NCBI GenBank assembly: GCA_013403005.1
Contig: JACBOA010000009.1
Coordinates: 1-53,694 of the forward strand
Direction: 5' to 3'
From: Methanobacteriaceae archaeon
GTDB lineage: Archaea > Methanobacteriota > Methanobacteria > Methanobacteriales > Methanobacteriaceae
Length of the DNA stretch: 53,694 bases
Below the pieces are notes generated by a model that saw only the letters and a list, made by a program, of their open reading frames with translations, searched no databases and was not told the DNA's origin. This document shows, piece by piece, positions 7,309 through 16,472 of this stretch (position 1 is the stretch's first letter; each line of letters begins with the position of its first letter). A program made the position numbers and the translations under genes.

Positions 7309-8472
7309 TTGAAGTTTATAAGGGACAGTGTTCATGGTAACCTTCGTTTAGAAGAATTTGAAGTACGTCTCACTGATACTCCTGAGATTCAGAGATTAAG
7401 AAGGATTAAACAGCTGGGATTCACCTATTTAGTTTATCCCGGTGCTAATCACAGCCGTTTTGAGCACTCCATTGGAACCATGTACCTAGCTTCCCGCCTG
7501 GCAGAGCATCTGCAAATTGATAAGGAAACCAGGGAACTGGTAAGAAGTTGTGCTATTTTGCATGACGCAGGCCATGGACCCTTTTCTCATGTATCAGAGG
7601 GAGTATTAGAGTCATCACATGAAGAACTAACTTCCAAACTAATAAAAGAATCACAGTTAGGCGACATATTATCTGAAAAATTTTCCATTAAAGAAATTTT
7701 GAGTTTGATAAATGGTGATGGACCTTTAGGACAAATAATCTCCGGAGAACTTGATGTAGACCGAATGGACTACCTCCTGAGGGATTCGTATTACACAGGT
7801 GTTGCTTATGGTGTAATTGATGTGGAACGCCTAATTCACAACATGGAACTTGATGACGGTCTTGTACTCAGGAGTAAAGGAGTTCAAGCAGCAGAATCCA
7901 TGCTACTAGCCCGTTATTTCATGTATCCAAGTGTCTATCAACATCACACCACCCGGATTGCCAATGCCATGTTCAGACGCTGTTTGAAGAAAATATTAGA
8001 AAAAGAGATTGTTAATGCCCGTGAGATATATAGATATGATGATATTGACATAATCTCAGCTGCCAGGTCTCAAAAAGGATATATTCAGGATATTATCCAA
8101 AGATTAGACACCAGACAATTATACAAACGAGTATATTCCGTGAAACTAGATGAAGTTCCTAATCCGGAAGCAGTTTTTCAGATGGATGCGGCTATGGTTA
8201 ATAAAATAGAAGAAGAGATCGCTTTAGAAATTGGAACCAATAATGACTGTGTGCTGGTTGATATTCCAGAATATCCATCTTTCCACGAATTAAGTACTCC
8301 CATATCTCTCAATGGAGTCATTGTCAAATTAGGTGAAGTTTCTAACCTGGTGCGCTCCCTGAAAGATTCTCGTTTCAACCATGCAGATCTCTCTATCTAC
8401 TTACCAGAAGATTGTGCAGAAAAAGCAGAAAGAATAAATTTCAGGGATTATATCAATGTTCTGGATAAATAA
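7309..8472 (+). CDS. HD-domain phosphohydrolase, dNTPase/SAMHD1-like
   Basis: A 387-residue HD metallohydrolase of the dGTPase/SAMHD1-like group. Counting from an upstream ATG at 7294, the metal ligands are H58 (SRFEHS), H90-D91 (ILHDAGHG) and D154 (ELDVDRMDYL). The motif YTGVAYGVID after the last Asp is typical of the group. The likely reaction is hydrolysis of deoxynucleoside triphosphates, but related proteins act on other nucleotides. I prefer the TTG at 7309, giving MKFIRDSVHGNL behind GAGGGGG, over the ATG at 7294, which lacks a site. It lies between moaE and ubiX. Confidence 0.85.
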   Translation: MKFIRDSVHGNLRLEEFEVRLTDTPEIQRLRRIKQLGFTYLVYPGANHSRFEHSIGTMYLASRLAEHLQIDKETRELVRSCAILHDAGHGPFSHVSEGVLESSHEELTSKLIKESQLGDILSEKFSIKEILSLINGDGPLGQIISGELDVDRMDYLLRDSYYTGVAYGVIDVERLIHNMELDDGLVLRSKGVQAAESMLLARYFMYPSVYQHHTTRIANAMFRRCLKKILEKEIVNAREIYRYDDIDIISAARSQKGYIQDIIQRLDTRQLYKRVYSVKLDEVPNPEAVFQMDAAMVNKIEEEIALEIGTNNDCVLVDIPEYPSFHELSTPISLNGVIVKLGEVSNLVRSLKDSRFNHADLSIYLPEDCAEKAERINFRDYINVLDK

Positions 8473-8781
8473 TTAGTCCATAATAATCAATATTAACAAA
8501 TAATATTATATGTTTGTCTAAACCTCCGCATATGGATTAATATAATGACTTAATATAATGATTTTCATGAAGAGAATTAATAGGATAATGATAAATAAAA
8601 TGCATTAATTTAAAAGGCATTAAATGTGAGATAATTTGATTGGATTAATCTAATAGAATTTCTAATCAAAGTATTAAATTAAACACTATTAACTCTCAAA
8701 AAAAAGCGATATCAGTATCATAAAAGTTAATAAACTTATTTAATAATTTTTTATTTAGAAGAACTGAAATTATGTGATAAA
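8473..8781. other. AT-rich spacer
   Basis: About 300 bp without a coding frame. Several TAATATAATG-type words near 8541-8570 could act as TATA boxes, but none stands out. The ubiX start is preceded by a weak GTGATAAA site. Confidence 0.4.
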
Positions 8782-9342
8782 ATGATAGTTATAGCCATTA
8801 CTGGAGCAAGTGGTGTTGTCTACGGGGTTAGACTTCTGGAAGTGTTAAATGAAATGGGTAAAGAAACTGCACTGGTGGTTACTGACCCTGCTTGGATTAT
8901 ACTAAAGCATGAGATGGGAATTGAAAAAGATTATCTTAAGAAACTTTGCCATCATTACTATGCCCCTGATGACCTGACCAGTGCTATTAATAGTGGCTCA
9001 TGTAGATTCAAGTCCATGGTTATTGTACCCTGCACCATGAAAACTGTCTCAGCTATTTCTTCAGGATTTGCTAGCAATGCTGTTACCCGAGCAGCTGACG
9101 TGGCATTAAAGGAGAGGAGAAAGCTCATAATAGTACCTAGAGAAACACCTTTACGTTCAGTTCATCTGGAGAACATGCTAAAAATTAGTAAGGAAGGAGG
9201 TATAATCCTACCAGCAATGCCTGCATTTTACCACCAACCCCAGGAAATTAATGGCCTGGTTGATTTTCTCGTGGGAAAAATACTGGATAACCTTCATATA
9301 GACCATGAACTTTACCAGCGCTGGCAGGGAGAAGTTCCATGA
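8782..9342 (+). CDS. ubiX: Flavin prenyltransferase UbiX
   Basis: Attaches a dimethylallyl group to reduced FMN to form prenylated FMN, the cofactor of UbiD-type decarboxylases. The 186-residue length is typical. The phosphate-binding N-terminus TGASGVVYGVRLLE, the SGFASNAVTRAADV segment and the VPRETPLRSVHLENM stretch are hallmark regions. The stop codon overlaps the next start (cbiT) by 4 bp, so the two are coupled. No UbiD decarboxylase is in the window. Family assignment is firm. Confidence 0.93.
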   Translation: MIVIAITGASGVVYGVRLLEVLNEMGKETALVVTDPAWIILKHEMGIEKDYLKKLCHHYYAPDDLTSAINSGSCRFKSMVIVPCTMKTVSAISSGFASNAVTRAADVALKERRKLIIVPRETPLRSVHLENMLKISKEGGIILPAMPAFYHQPQEINGLVDFLVGKILDNLHIDHELYQRWQGEVP

Positions 9343-9902
9343 TTAAAGACGAAGATTTTATCCAGTCAGAAAAAGTGCCAGGCCCTACTAAGGAAGAAGT
9401 GCGATGTTTAGTCATGTGTAAAGCACGAATCTCCAGTAATGATGTAGTGCTGGAGGTAGGTTGTGGGACCGGAGGATTAACTGTTCAATCTGCAATGAGG
9501 GCTAAGGAAGTTATATCCATAGATAAGAACCCTGAAGCCATATCCCTTACTCAGAGAAATATTATAAAACATGGACTTCTGGAAAAGGTTAAACTCATTG
9601 AGGGAGATGCTCTCAGTGTAATGAAAGAAATAACCTCATTTGATGTAGTTTTAGTTGGAGGTAGCAGTGGTGATCTTCCTCTAATAATCAATGAGGGATT
9701 CCAAAAACTAAATCCAAAGGGCAGGATTGTGGTTACTTCCATACTCCTCGAAACCCGTGTAGAAGCAGTGAGAACATTCAAAAAACTATCTGTAATACCT
9801 GATGTCGTTGAAATTACTTTTGCCAAAGGTAAGGTAACAAACAGGGGTACCATGATGATGGGAAGAAATCCGATTACTATTGTATCTGCCACAAAAAAAT
9901 AA
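9339..9902 (+). CDS. cbiT: Cobalt-precorrin-6B C15-methyltransferase (decarboxylating) CbiT
   Basis: Anaerobic cobalamin pathway enzyme that methylates C15 and decarboxylates the acetate side chain at C12 of the corrin ring. The 187-residue length equals stand-alone archaeal CbiT rather than the CobL fusion. Features are the entry loop GPTKEEVR, the SAM-binding motif VLEVGCGTGGLT and the GGSSGDLP loop. It overlaps ubiX by 4 bp. Corrinoid is required by methanogens for the Mtr methyltransferase. CbiE is not adjacent. Confidence 0.93.
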   Translation: MIKDEDFIQSEKVPGPTKEEVRCLVMCKARISSNDVVLEVGCGTGGLTVQSAMRAKEVISIDKNPEAISLTQRNIIKHGLLEKVKLIEGDALSVMKEITSFDVVLVGGSSGDLPLIINEGFQKLNPKGRIVVTSILLETRVEAVRTFKKLSVIPDVVEITFAKGKVTNRGTMMMGRNPITIVSATKK

Positions 9903-10119
9903 CAATTATTAAAAGTTTAAGAGTGAAATTAAGCGTTTAATTAGAATATTGAGCTAAAATGTTGAAAAATTCGAATAAATAAGCCAATAATAACGGTTTT
10001 AATGATTATGGTTAATGTTTATAATAACAAACAATTTTTTAATGATAAAAACCCTTCAGTTCTGACAATTGAAATCAAAAAACAATTGAATTCGAAAAAT
10101 AACTAATCCAGGTGTCTCA

Positions 10120-10890
10120 ATGAAATTATCGCATCGTTTTGATTGGAAAGTAAAACTGGGAATTTTACTGGTTCTTTTATCAGCTTTACTATATATTGGT
10201 CATTACTTAATTTTTCATGATTCCCATGGTGTATTTTTTTATATAGGTATTGATATTGCCTTCTTACCAATTGAAATACTCTTTGTGGTGCTGGTGATTG
10301 AAAACGCCATCAGCAGTAGAGAAAAAAAGATGATGATGGAAAAGCTGAACATGGTTATAGGAGTATTTTTCAGCGAAGTAGGAACTGAACTAATGGGATC
10401 CATAATAAAATTCGACCCAGACACTGATAACATAAGGAATGACCTTTTGATAACCAATAATTGGTCTTTTAAGGACTTCAGGGCAGCAAGAGATAAAATT
10501 AAAAATTTTGACTATGGATTGGATATCAGCGGTGAAAACAAGGATTCCATTGAATTTTTGAAGAACACTAAAACTTTCCTGGTGGAAAAGAGAAAATTTT
10601 TACTGGCATTACTAGAAAATCCCAATCTGCTAGAACATGAAACTTTCACTGAACTCTTATGGGCAGTATTTCATCTTATGGAAGAATTGGAAAAAAGAGA
10701 AGATATATCCAGCTTACCATCATCAGACTATCAGCATCTTTCTGGTGATACAGTAAGGGTTTACAGTCTCATGATCCTGGAGTGGCTCCAGTACATGGAA
10801 CATCTCATGAATAATTATCCTTATCTCTTCTCACTGGCCATTAGAACCAACCCCTTTGATCCCACATCACAAGTGGAGGTCAACGATTAA
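10120..10890 (+). CDS. Membrane-anchored protein of unknown function
   Basis: A 256-residue protein that I do not recognise by family. Two membrane segments are visible, about 13-29 (VKLGILLVLLSALLYIG) and 39-60 (FFYIGIDIAFLPIEILFVVLVI). They are followed by a basic juxtamembrane stretch (SSREKKMMMEK) and a helical cytoplasmic domain rich in acidic and basic residues. The start ATG follows AGGTG. It stands alone after cbiT with a 217-bp spacer. No catalytic motif is seen. It may be a lineage-specific sensor or scaffold, but nothing in the sequence decides this. Confidence 0.75.
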   Translation: MKLSHRFDWKVKLGILLVLLSALLYIGHYLIFHDSHGVFFYIGIDIAFLPIEILFVVLVIENAISSREKKMMMEKLNMVIGVFFSEVGTELMGSIIKFDPDTDNIRNDLLITNNWSFKDFRAARDKIKNFDYGLDISGENKDSIEFLKNTKTFLVEKRKFLLALLENPNLLEHETFTELLWAVFHLMEELEKREDISSLPSSDYQHLSGDTVRVYSLMILEWLQYMEHLMNNYPYLFSLAIRTNPFDPTSQVEVND

Positions 10891-11259
10891 TCAAGGATTA
10901 GAGACTTTATCGGATATTAGGAATAATAATTGATTTATATAAAATGCAAGAGGATTATTCAATTAATAAGGGAAATTAAGAATATATCAAGTTTATCAAT
11001 TGTTAATAAGCGAATAAATGATGGTCTTATTGAACGTGAAATTAAAAGATCGATTATCTTAAATTGTCTGATGATCAATTATAAATTCAGATTAGAATAA
11101 AATTTGGCCTTATTTTAATACCCTTATTTTATTACAGTATTAATTATCCAATATTTTTCTAAAAAAAGATTTTCTCTAAGCAAGAATTTGATATCACATA
11201 TCGTAACCTTTTTATATGGTGCCAACAATATACTTAAAAAACTAAATGTGGTCGATGCC
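10891..11259. other. Intergenic region with TATA box at 11211
   Basis: AT-rich spacer. Its distal part holds a good archaeal promoter on the plus strand: GTAACC followed by TTTATATGG (11211-11219). The predicted transcript start near 11240 means that an upstream in-frame extension of the next gene (from 11188) is not translated. Confidence 0.5.
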
Positions 11260-11499
11260 ATGGAGAGATTGACTCTCGAGCAATATAGGATAATGGTGGA
11301 TAAGGTTTTAGAATACAAAAGGGTGAATGGATACCTGCCAGAATATGCAGTTGTTGATGGCTGCCGTATAGAAAAAAGAGAATATATCGACATGATTGAA
11401 AGGGTGAATAAATTCTTCCTGGAGATGGGAAGAAACCCGGGTTGCGTGGAAATCGGACCTATTGATGATCTCCCTGTTGTGGAAAAAGTATTGATTTAA
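11260..11499 (+). CDS. Small protein made of two pseudomurein-binding-type repeats
   Basis: About 79 residues from the ATG at 11260; a GTG at 11248 is the alternative. The chain is almost wholly two repeats of the pseudomurein-binding repeat type: a unit starting YRIMVDKVLEYKRVNGYLP, and YIDMIERVNKFFLEMGRNP. Each has the helix, the N-G/G-R turn and the conserved Pro. Such repeats normally anchor secreted proteins to the pseudomurein wall, yet no signal peptide or membrane segment is visible. It stands alone behind a TATA box. It may be a cytoplasmic protein using the fold for another purpose. Confidence 0.7.
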   Translation: MERLTLEQYRIMVDKVLEYKRVNGYLPEYAVVDGCRIEKREYIDMIERVNKFFLEMGRNPGCVEIGPIDDLPVVEKVLI

Positions 11500-11799
11500 A
11501 AAATTCAATAATATCCACACTAATACCGATAAATCTCTATAATTCTCTTTAAATCCATTTAAATAAAAAAAATCTTTTTTTGGGACTTATCTTGGATTAT
11601 CTAAAAATTCGGTCATGGAAATAATGGTCATGATTACATTCTTACTTTTAGGATGTCCATCCCTGATAAATAAATAATATCCAAATATGATTTATCAAAT
11701 TGATTATCAAATTATTATTAAAATATATTTATCAAATTATATTATCTAATTATAATTAATTATTGGTTTTAATAGGGCATTATGGTTAGAGATAAATCT
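11500..11799. other. AT-rich spacer with oligo-T
   Basis: No gene seen. An A-run/T-run pair around 11565-11582 may end transcription of the small repeat protein and, on the other strand, of mobA. The rest is low-complexity AAT/ATT-rich sequence. Confidence 0.4.
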
Positions 11800-12423
11800 T
11801 CAAGATGAATTTAAGTCTTCTGGACGATTCAAATTTCTGAAACTGGTTTTTTCAGGATCTAGAAGGTTTACATCAACATAATTTACTTTAACAACTTTGT
11901 AAAGAGATTTAACGTCATTAAAACCTTCTTTTAATCTGTTTTTTATCAAAGGAAGGCATTTTTTATGATAATAGGCATGTAATGGTTCAACAGAACCATC
12001 AGGCCACTGAGGAACTATTGCAGAATATTCATTGGTCTTATCATCTTCAACACATTTAAAAATCATTTTTACGAAATCTGAAGATATAAAAGGAGAATCG
12101 CAGGGTAATACCAGAGCACCATAACTTTCAACATGAGTTAAACCAGTAAATAAGCCCATCAGCGGACCTTTATCCATTTCTTGGTCCGTTATCATTTTTA
12201 TAAGGAGACCATCTTCTTTTAAGTGTTTTTTGAAGTGATTAATATGTTTTTCATATAAGCTGAGCTGTTTTTCATCTCTAAATACCAGAATTATTTCATC
12301 AGCAAGTCTTTCAAGGGTTTGCATAATGTGGATTATCAAGGGTTTAGAATCCAAGCTTATTAATCCTTTATCTGTACCCATGCGTTGGCTTCTACCACCA
12401 CAAAGGATTATACATGAATGCAT
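11800..12423 (-). CDS. mobA: Molybdenum cofactor guanylyltransferase MobA
   Basis: Adds GMP to molybdopterin cofactor, giving the guanine dinucleotide form used by formylmethanofuran and formate dehydrogenases. The 207-residue protein has the nucleotide-binding LCGGRSQRMGTDKG signature at its N-terminus, the magnesium site LPCDSPFIS and the late RNLNRPEDL segment usual in MobA. The start is the ATG at 12423, 6 nt behind GGAG; an upstream TTG overlaps that site. It is transcribed alone, away from guaB. With moaE it covers part of the cofactor pathway. Confidence 0.9.
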   Translation of the reverse strand: MHSCIILCGGRSQRMGTDKGLISLDSKPLIIHIMQTLERLADEIILVFRDEKQLSLYEKHINHFKKHLKEDGLLIKMITDQEMDKGPLMGLFTGLTHVESYGALVLPCDSPFISSDFVKMIFKCVEDDKTNEYSAIVPQWPDGSVEPLHAYYHKKCLPLIKNRLKEGFNDVKSLYKVVKVNYVDVNLLDPEKTSFRNLNRPEDLNSS

Positions 12424-12596
12424 AATCATCTCCAATATTTGGATTTTGGTCTATTCATGAAAAAAGAATGCTAAAATTAATATTTTTGTCCTTAAATTAC
12501 CTTAGAAAGTTTTTTAACTTCTAAACTCATTAAAAATTTTGTCTCATTTAAATTGTTTGCATTTATCGAATAAAAAATATAAATAAATGCTTCAAA

Positions 12597-14087
12597 TTAC
12601 ATGAGCCTGGTTGTGGGATAGTTAGGGCTTTCATTGGTAATCATAAGGTCGTGGGGATGGCTTTCTGTCATACCACTGGATGTAATTCTTACGAAGCGGG
12701 ATTTTTCCCACATTTCTTCTATGTTAATGGCTCCGCAGTAACCCATTGAAGCTTTAAGACCACCCATAAGCTGGAATATCACTTCATTGGCCGGTCCTTT
12801 AAATGGTACGACCCCTTCCACACCTTCTGGCACCAGTTTAGCATGTTTCATGGGACCTTTTACTTCCTGGAAATAACGGTCAGTTCCTGCTCCAGAACCT
12901 CCAGTCATGGCACCCAGGGAACCCATTCCACGGTACTGTTTGAATTTACGGCCGTTCATTATAACCACTTCTCCAGGAGATTCAGAAGTCCCAGCCAGGA
13001 GACTTCCCAACATAACTGAGTCCGCTCCAATGGCAATGGCTTTAGCAACATCTCCTGAATATCTTAAACCCCCGTCAGCAATCAACGGAACACCATGCTC
13101 ATGAGCAACATCAGCCACTGATGATATGGCAGTTAACTGAGGAACTCCCACTCCAGCTATGATTCTGGTGGTGCAGATTGAACCCGGACCGATACCTACT
13201 TTCAAACCATCTACATCAGCACCAGTTATGATTGCTTCGGCTGCTTCACCAGTTGCAATATTTCCTACCAGGAGATCAGCCCTTATTTCATCTTTCATTT
13301 TCTTAGCAGATTTAATAATGCTTGGTTTGTGTGCATGAGCCACATCCACAGCTATAATATCAGCCCCTGCTTTGTCCAGTGCAATGGCTCGTTCCATGTC
13401 AAAGGGGCCAGTAGCCGCAGCAACCAGGAACCTCCCCTCCTTATCACGAACAGCATTGGGATGTTTTTTGCGCTCTAGGATGTCTCTAATGGTTACAATA
13501 CCAACGATACGATCGTTTTTAACTACAGGCAGTCTTTCCACCTTGTTATCATATGCAATATCCAAGGCTTCTTCTGGAGATGTAGATTCACTGATGGTCA
13601 CCACTTCTTCAGTCATAAACTCACGCACCTTTTTCTGGGCATCAGAGTTTATAATGGGTTTAATATCCCTCCGGCTGATTATACCAATGACCTTCCCATC
13701 TTCAACTACGGGTAGACCACTAACATCTTCCAAATCCATGATGGTGTTGGCTTCTTTGATGGAACTTTCTGGGGATGTGGTTATAACATCTCTAATGGTG
13801 AGATCCTCAGAACTTTTGACTTTTTTAACCTCATCTAACTGCTCTTTAATGGTCATGTTACGATGAATAACTCCTAAACCTCCCTCCTGAGCTAATGCAA
13901 TGGCCATTTCTGCTTCTGTAACAGTGTCCATAGCAGAACTCACAATAGGGATGTTTAAATAGTAATTTCTGGAAACCCTGCTCCTGGTGTTCACGTCTTT
14001 AGGTTCTATATTAGATTCAGATGGCACCAGTAAAAAATCGTCAAATGTGTATCCTTTAGGGGCTTTATTTAATTTATCTGAAAACAT
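12597..14087 (-). CDS. guaB: IMP dehydrogenase
   Basis: Oxidises IMP to XMP with NAD+, the committed step of GMP synthesis. The full-length enzyme has 496 residues from the chosen ATG. In the numbering of an upstream frame beginning 8 residues earlier, the barrel start is YTFDDFLLVP (21-30), two CBS domains span about 95-215, and the catalytic loop GIGPGSICTTR has Cys313. The GGSGAGTDRYFQ flap and ESPH tail region are intact. The start at 14087 follows GGAGG with 9 nt spacing, and homologues start at this point (MFSDKLNKA). Monocistronic by spacing. Confidence 0.96.
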   Translation of the reverse strand: MFSDKLNKAPKGYTFDDFLLVPSESNIEPKDVNTRSRVSRNYYLNIPIVSSAMDTVTEAEMAIALAQEGGLGVIHRNMTIKEQLDEVKKVKSSEDLTIRDVITTSPESSIKEANTIMDLEDVSGLPVVEDGKVIGIISRRDIKPIINSDAQKKVREFMTEEVVTISESTSPEEALDIAYDNKVERLPVVKNDRIVGIVTIRDILERKKHPNAVRDKEGRFLVAAATGPFDMERAIALDKAGADIIAVDVAHAHKPSIIKSAKKMKDEIRADLLVGNIATGEAAEAIITGADVDGLKVGIGPGSICTTRIIAGVGVPQLTAISSVADVAHEHGVPLIADGGLRYSGDVAKAIAIGADSVMLGSLLAGTSESPGEVVIMNGRKFKQYRGMGSLGAMTGGSGAGTDRYFQEVKGPMKHAKLVPEGVEGVVPFKGPANEVIFQLMGGLKASMGYCGAINIEEMWEKSRFVRITSSGMTESHPHDLMITNESPNYPTTRLM

Positions 14088-14214
14088 AACCTGCATCCTC
14101 CATTCCATCAATAGTAAAATCTAGTAATAATAATAGTCAATTGGAAAATTCGCTATTCATATTGTTATTTGGGTCCTATCTTTAACATTTAATAGTATAT
14201 CAATGACTATTTAT

Positions 14215-14928
14215 CTAAAAACCGGCTACCATCTGTTTGAGTCTGGCAACTGCTTCGTGATGAATAGTTCCAGAATCACGATCCCCACCAACACATGCAG
14301 CTCCTCTAATTCCAGCAACATCACAGCCCAGTTCAGCGAGTAATGGTAATTGTTCTTCAGTAACTGAACCTGCCAGAGCTGATTTAAGACCATAGTCATG
14401 AATTTCCTGGGTGAATCTGGAAATGCTTTCTTCATTCATAAAATCAAATAGGGTTTTCCCATCCTTAACAGCAGTATCTACCATGGCCAGATCCGCACCA
14501 CTATCCGCAGCTACCCTGGGGATTTCCATGGGGTCCACGGCACCCACCCGGTGAGCATCTGCATATCCTGATGCCACCACAATAGCATCATCATTAAATT
14601 CACAAACAGCTTTCACCACGTTCTTCATTACTTCCAAAGCTTCAGAATAGTTTTTAGTTCCGTATAATCCTACTTTGATATAATCTGCACCGGAAACAAC
14701 TGCACCGGCTGCTGCCAGGGAGACAGTTCCGGGTTTATAGGGAACATCTCCAAGAGTAGCACTAACTTGCATATCCTCAGGAGTTATTCTGCGAATATCC
14801 TTTATAATCCAGGGGAAGTTAGCCCCTAATGAACCTTCTTTAGGGTTTTTAACATCAATTATGTCTGCACCGCCTTTTATGGCTTCTCGTGCTTCTTGGG
14901 TGTTTATGGGACTTATCAAGAGAAGCAA
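14215..14928 (-). CDS. mfnB: (5-formylfuran-3-yl)methyl phosphate synthase MfnB
   Basis: Condenses two glyceraldehyde-3-phosphate molecules to the furan precursor of methanofuran, the C1 carrier of the first methanogenesis step. The 237-residue TIM barrel shows both catalytic lysines at their known positions, K27 (IIDVKNPKEG) and K85 (DYIKVGLYG). The GIRGAACVGGDR phosphate-binding loop is near the C-terminus. It is separate from guaB by 127 bp and is followed upstream by a MITE copy. Assignment is firm. Confidence 0.95.
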   Translation of the reverse strand: MLLLISPINTQEAREAIKGGADIIDVKNPKEGSLGANFPWIIKDIRRITPEDMQVSATLGDVPYKPGTVSLAAAGAVVSGADYIKVGLYGTKNYSEALEVMKNVVKAVCEFNDDAIVVASGYADAHRVGAVDPMEIPRVAADSGADLAMVDTAVKDGKTLFDFMNEESISRFTQEIHDYGLKSALAGSVTEEQLPLLAELGCDVAGIRGAACVGGDRDSGTIHHEAVARLKQMVAGF

Positions 14929-14994
14929 ATATAATTCCTCCTATTTATTAATAATCAAGTCTTCTAACTAATATTTAAAACCTATGATTGTAAA

Positions 14995-15128
14995 GGGCTG
15001 TAAAGTTATTGGGGGTGCAGAGTATTTGCAAACAATCCTTGCCTTACTTTGTCTTTGTTGGTGAAAGAACTTAATAAACTAATTTAAAATTTCAATAAAC
15101 TGTAAACCCCCTTAACTTCACATTTCCC
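14995..15128 (+). mobile_element. MITE-like repeat, copy 2
   Basis: A 134-bp non-coding element. It starts GGGCTGTAAAGTTATTGGGGG and ends with its imperfect inverse CCCCCTTAACTTCACATTTCCC (terminal inverted repeat about 20 bp). The core TTTGCAAACAATCCTTGC and TTGTCTTTGTTGGTGAAAG matches the other copies. The flanks ATTGTAAA and ATCTTAAA match at 6 of 8 positions, consistent with a decayed 8-bp target duplication. It lies upstream of mfnB and downstream of the LUD/4Fe-4S gene. Confidence 0.75.
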
Positions 15129-15269
15129 ATCTTAAATATAAGCAATGATTCTGAGACTATTTTAAATCACGTTATATCTAAATTAAACATAATTTTTTAT
15201 TGTTCTTATTTTGAAATCTCCCTTTTTTTAGAATTTCTCTATTATCATTTAAGTCCATTTCCATTATGA

Positions 15270-16472
15270 TTATTCTTTATAGGGTGTACCTGATTTTATG
15301 AGATTATTTCTAATTCTGGCATGATTTTCAGTATAAATCCCATTTTTAACAGATTCTCTTCTCAGCTCTTCTAACATGTCTTTAATCGGTGTTTCAACTG
15401 GACATTCAACTGTGCAATGGCCACACAAGGTGCATTTGAAAAGACCAGAATCATAGGTAATATTAGGGTCTATGAAATGACTCATAACGATTCCTCTGCC
15501 TCCAAGATGACGTAAGTAACCAAACTCTGGGCCAAGAGTCGTGTAAACTGGGCAATTTACTATGCAAGATCCACACCCAATACACCACAAACATTCTTCC
15601 ATTTCTTTTAAAGCCTGGCTACGGCCATTGTCTAAAAACACTACAACCACTCTTTTAGCACCATACATATCTTTTAAGAGGATCTGTTCAATATCAGCAG
15701 TTTTGGAAGGTGATGAGATAACATTCATATAAGCTGGAACTTTTTTACCAGTTGCATAAATGGTTTCCAATTTCACCACTGAAATTGCCTCTTCCAGTGT
15801 GGATACCAATTTGTCAATTCCCACCAGTACAATGTGAAGGTCCATCATGGTGAGTAGGCCGATATTACCCTCATTATGCACCATTACCAGGGAACCATCT
15901 AGAGCAGCCACAGAATTCGCACCAGTGATACCAACCTTGCAATTTGGGATTTTTTCCAGAATATCAGATTTAACAGCTTCCAGAATTGATTGGGGTTCAG
16001 CTTTCACATCACTTTGCAATTCATTGGACACTATTTTTGCAATTTTTTCCATATTCAGGTGGCATGCAGGTCCGATGGGATGTGTTGGTCGGCTGGCATG
16101 GAATTGGACTATCCTGTCTCCCAGATCAGTTTCCAGAACTTCAATATCCTTATTTTCAAGATATTCCGTTAACAATATTTCCCCCGCAGTGTTGGATTTA
16201 GATTTAGCTATTATTTGTTCCTTTTTCACCAAGTGGTAAATGGCTTTTTTTGCTTCTTTCGCATCATTGGCCAGAATAACTTCTATCCCGTTTTCTATTA
16301 GGTTCTCTTGTGCTTTTTCTAAAAGGTGATGTAGGTGTTTAACAGAATTTTTCCGGATAAGTTTAACCCTTTCTTTCAAACTAATAGTTGCTTCATCATG
16401 AAGGAGGTTGGCACGTCTTTCATCTAATTTGGAGAAGGAACGGTTCATTATATTTAGTTCAGATTCATTCAT
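15270..16472 (-). CDS. LUD-domain 4Fe-4S protein, LutB-like
   Basis: A 400-residue redox protein that joins an LUD (lactate utilisation/YkgG-type) domain to a dicluster ferredoxin. In this numbering the first cluster Cys are at about 294, 297, 300 and 303-307 (CLWCIGCGSCIVNCP), and the second are 347, 350, 353 and 357 (CTLCGHCTVECP). The LUD core has TGANSVAALDGSLVMVHNEGN. In bacteria LutB with LutA and LutC oxidises lactate. In this methanogen the substrate is unknown and may be another 2-hydroxyacid. The ATG at 16472 was chosen for its GAGG/AAGGT site; it overlaps the upstream CCG-domain gene by 8 bp, so the two form one unit. Confidence 0.85.
   Translation of the reverse strand: MNESELNIMNRSFSKLDERRANLLHDEATISLKERVKLIRKNSVKHLHHLLEKAQENLIENGIEVILANDAKEAKKAIYHLVKKEQIIAKSKSNTAGEILLTEYLENKDIEVLETDLGDRIVQFHASRPTHPIGPACHLNMEKIAKIVSNELQSDVKAEPQSILEAVKSDILEKIPNCKVGITGANSVAALDGSLVMVHNEGNIGLLTMMDLHIVLVGIDKLVSTLEEAISVVKLETIYATGKKVPAYMNVISSPSKTADIEQILLKDMYGAKRVVVVFLDNGRSQALKEMEECLWCIGCGSCIVNCPVYTTLGPEFGYLRHLGGRGIVMSHFIDPNITYDSGLFKCTLCGHCTVECPVETPIKDMLEELRRESVKNGIYTENHARIRNNLIKSGTPYKE

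Noticed and set aside
11188..11259. N-terminal extension of the small repeat protein as a signal peptide
   Set aside because: The extension overlaps the TATA box at 11211-11219 and would lie upstream of the predicted transcript start.
13372..13866. 164-codon open frame opposite guaB
   Set aside because: It lies fully inside the well-conserved guaB coding sequence on the other strand, has no ribosome site and encodes a Ser/Thr-rich composition typical of antisense frames.
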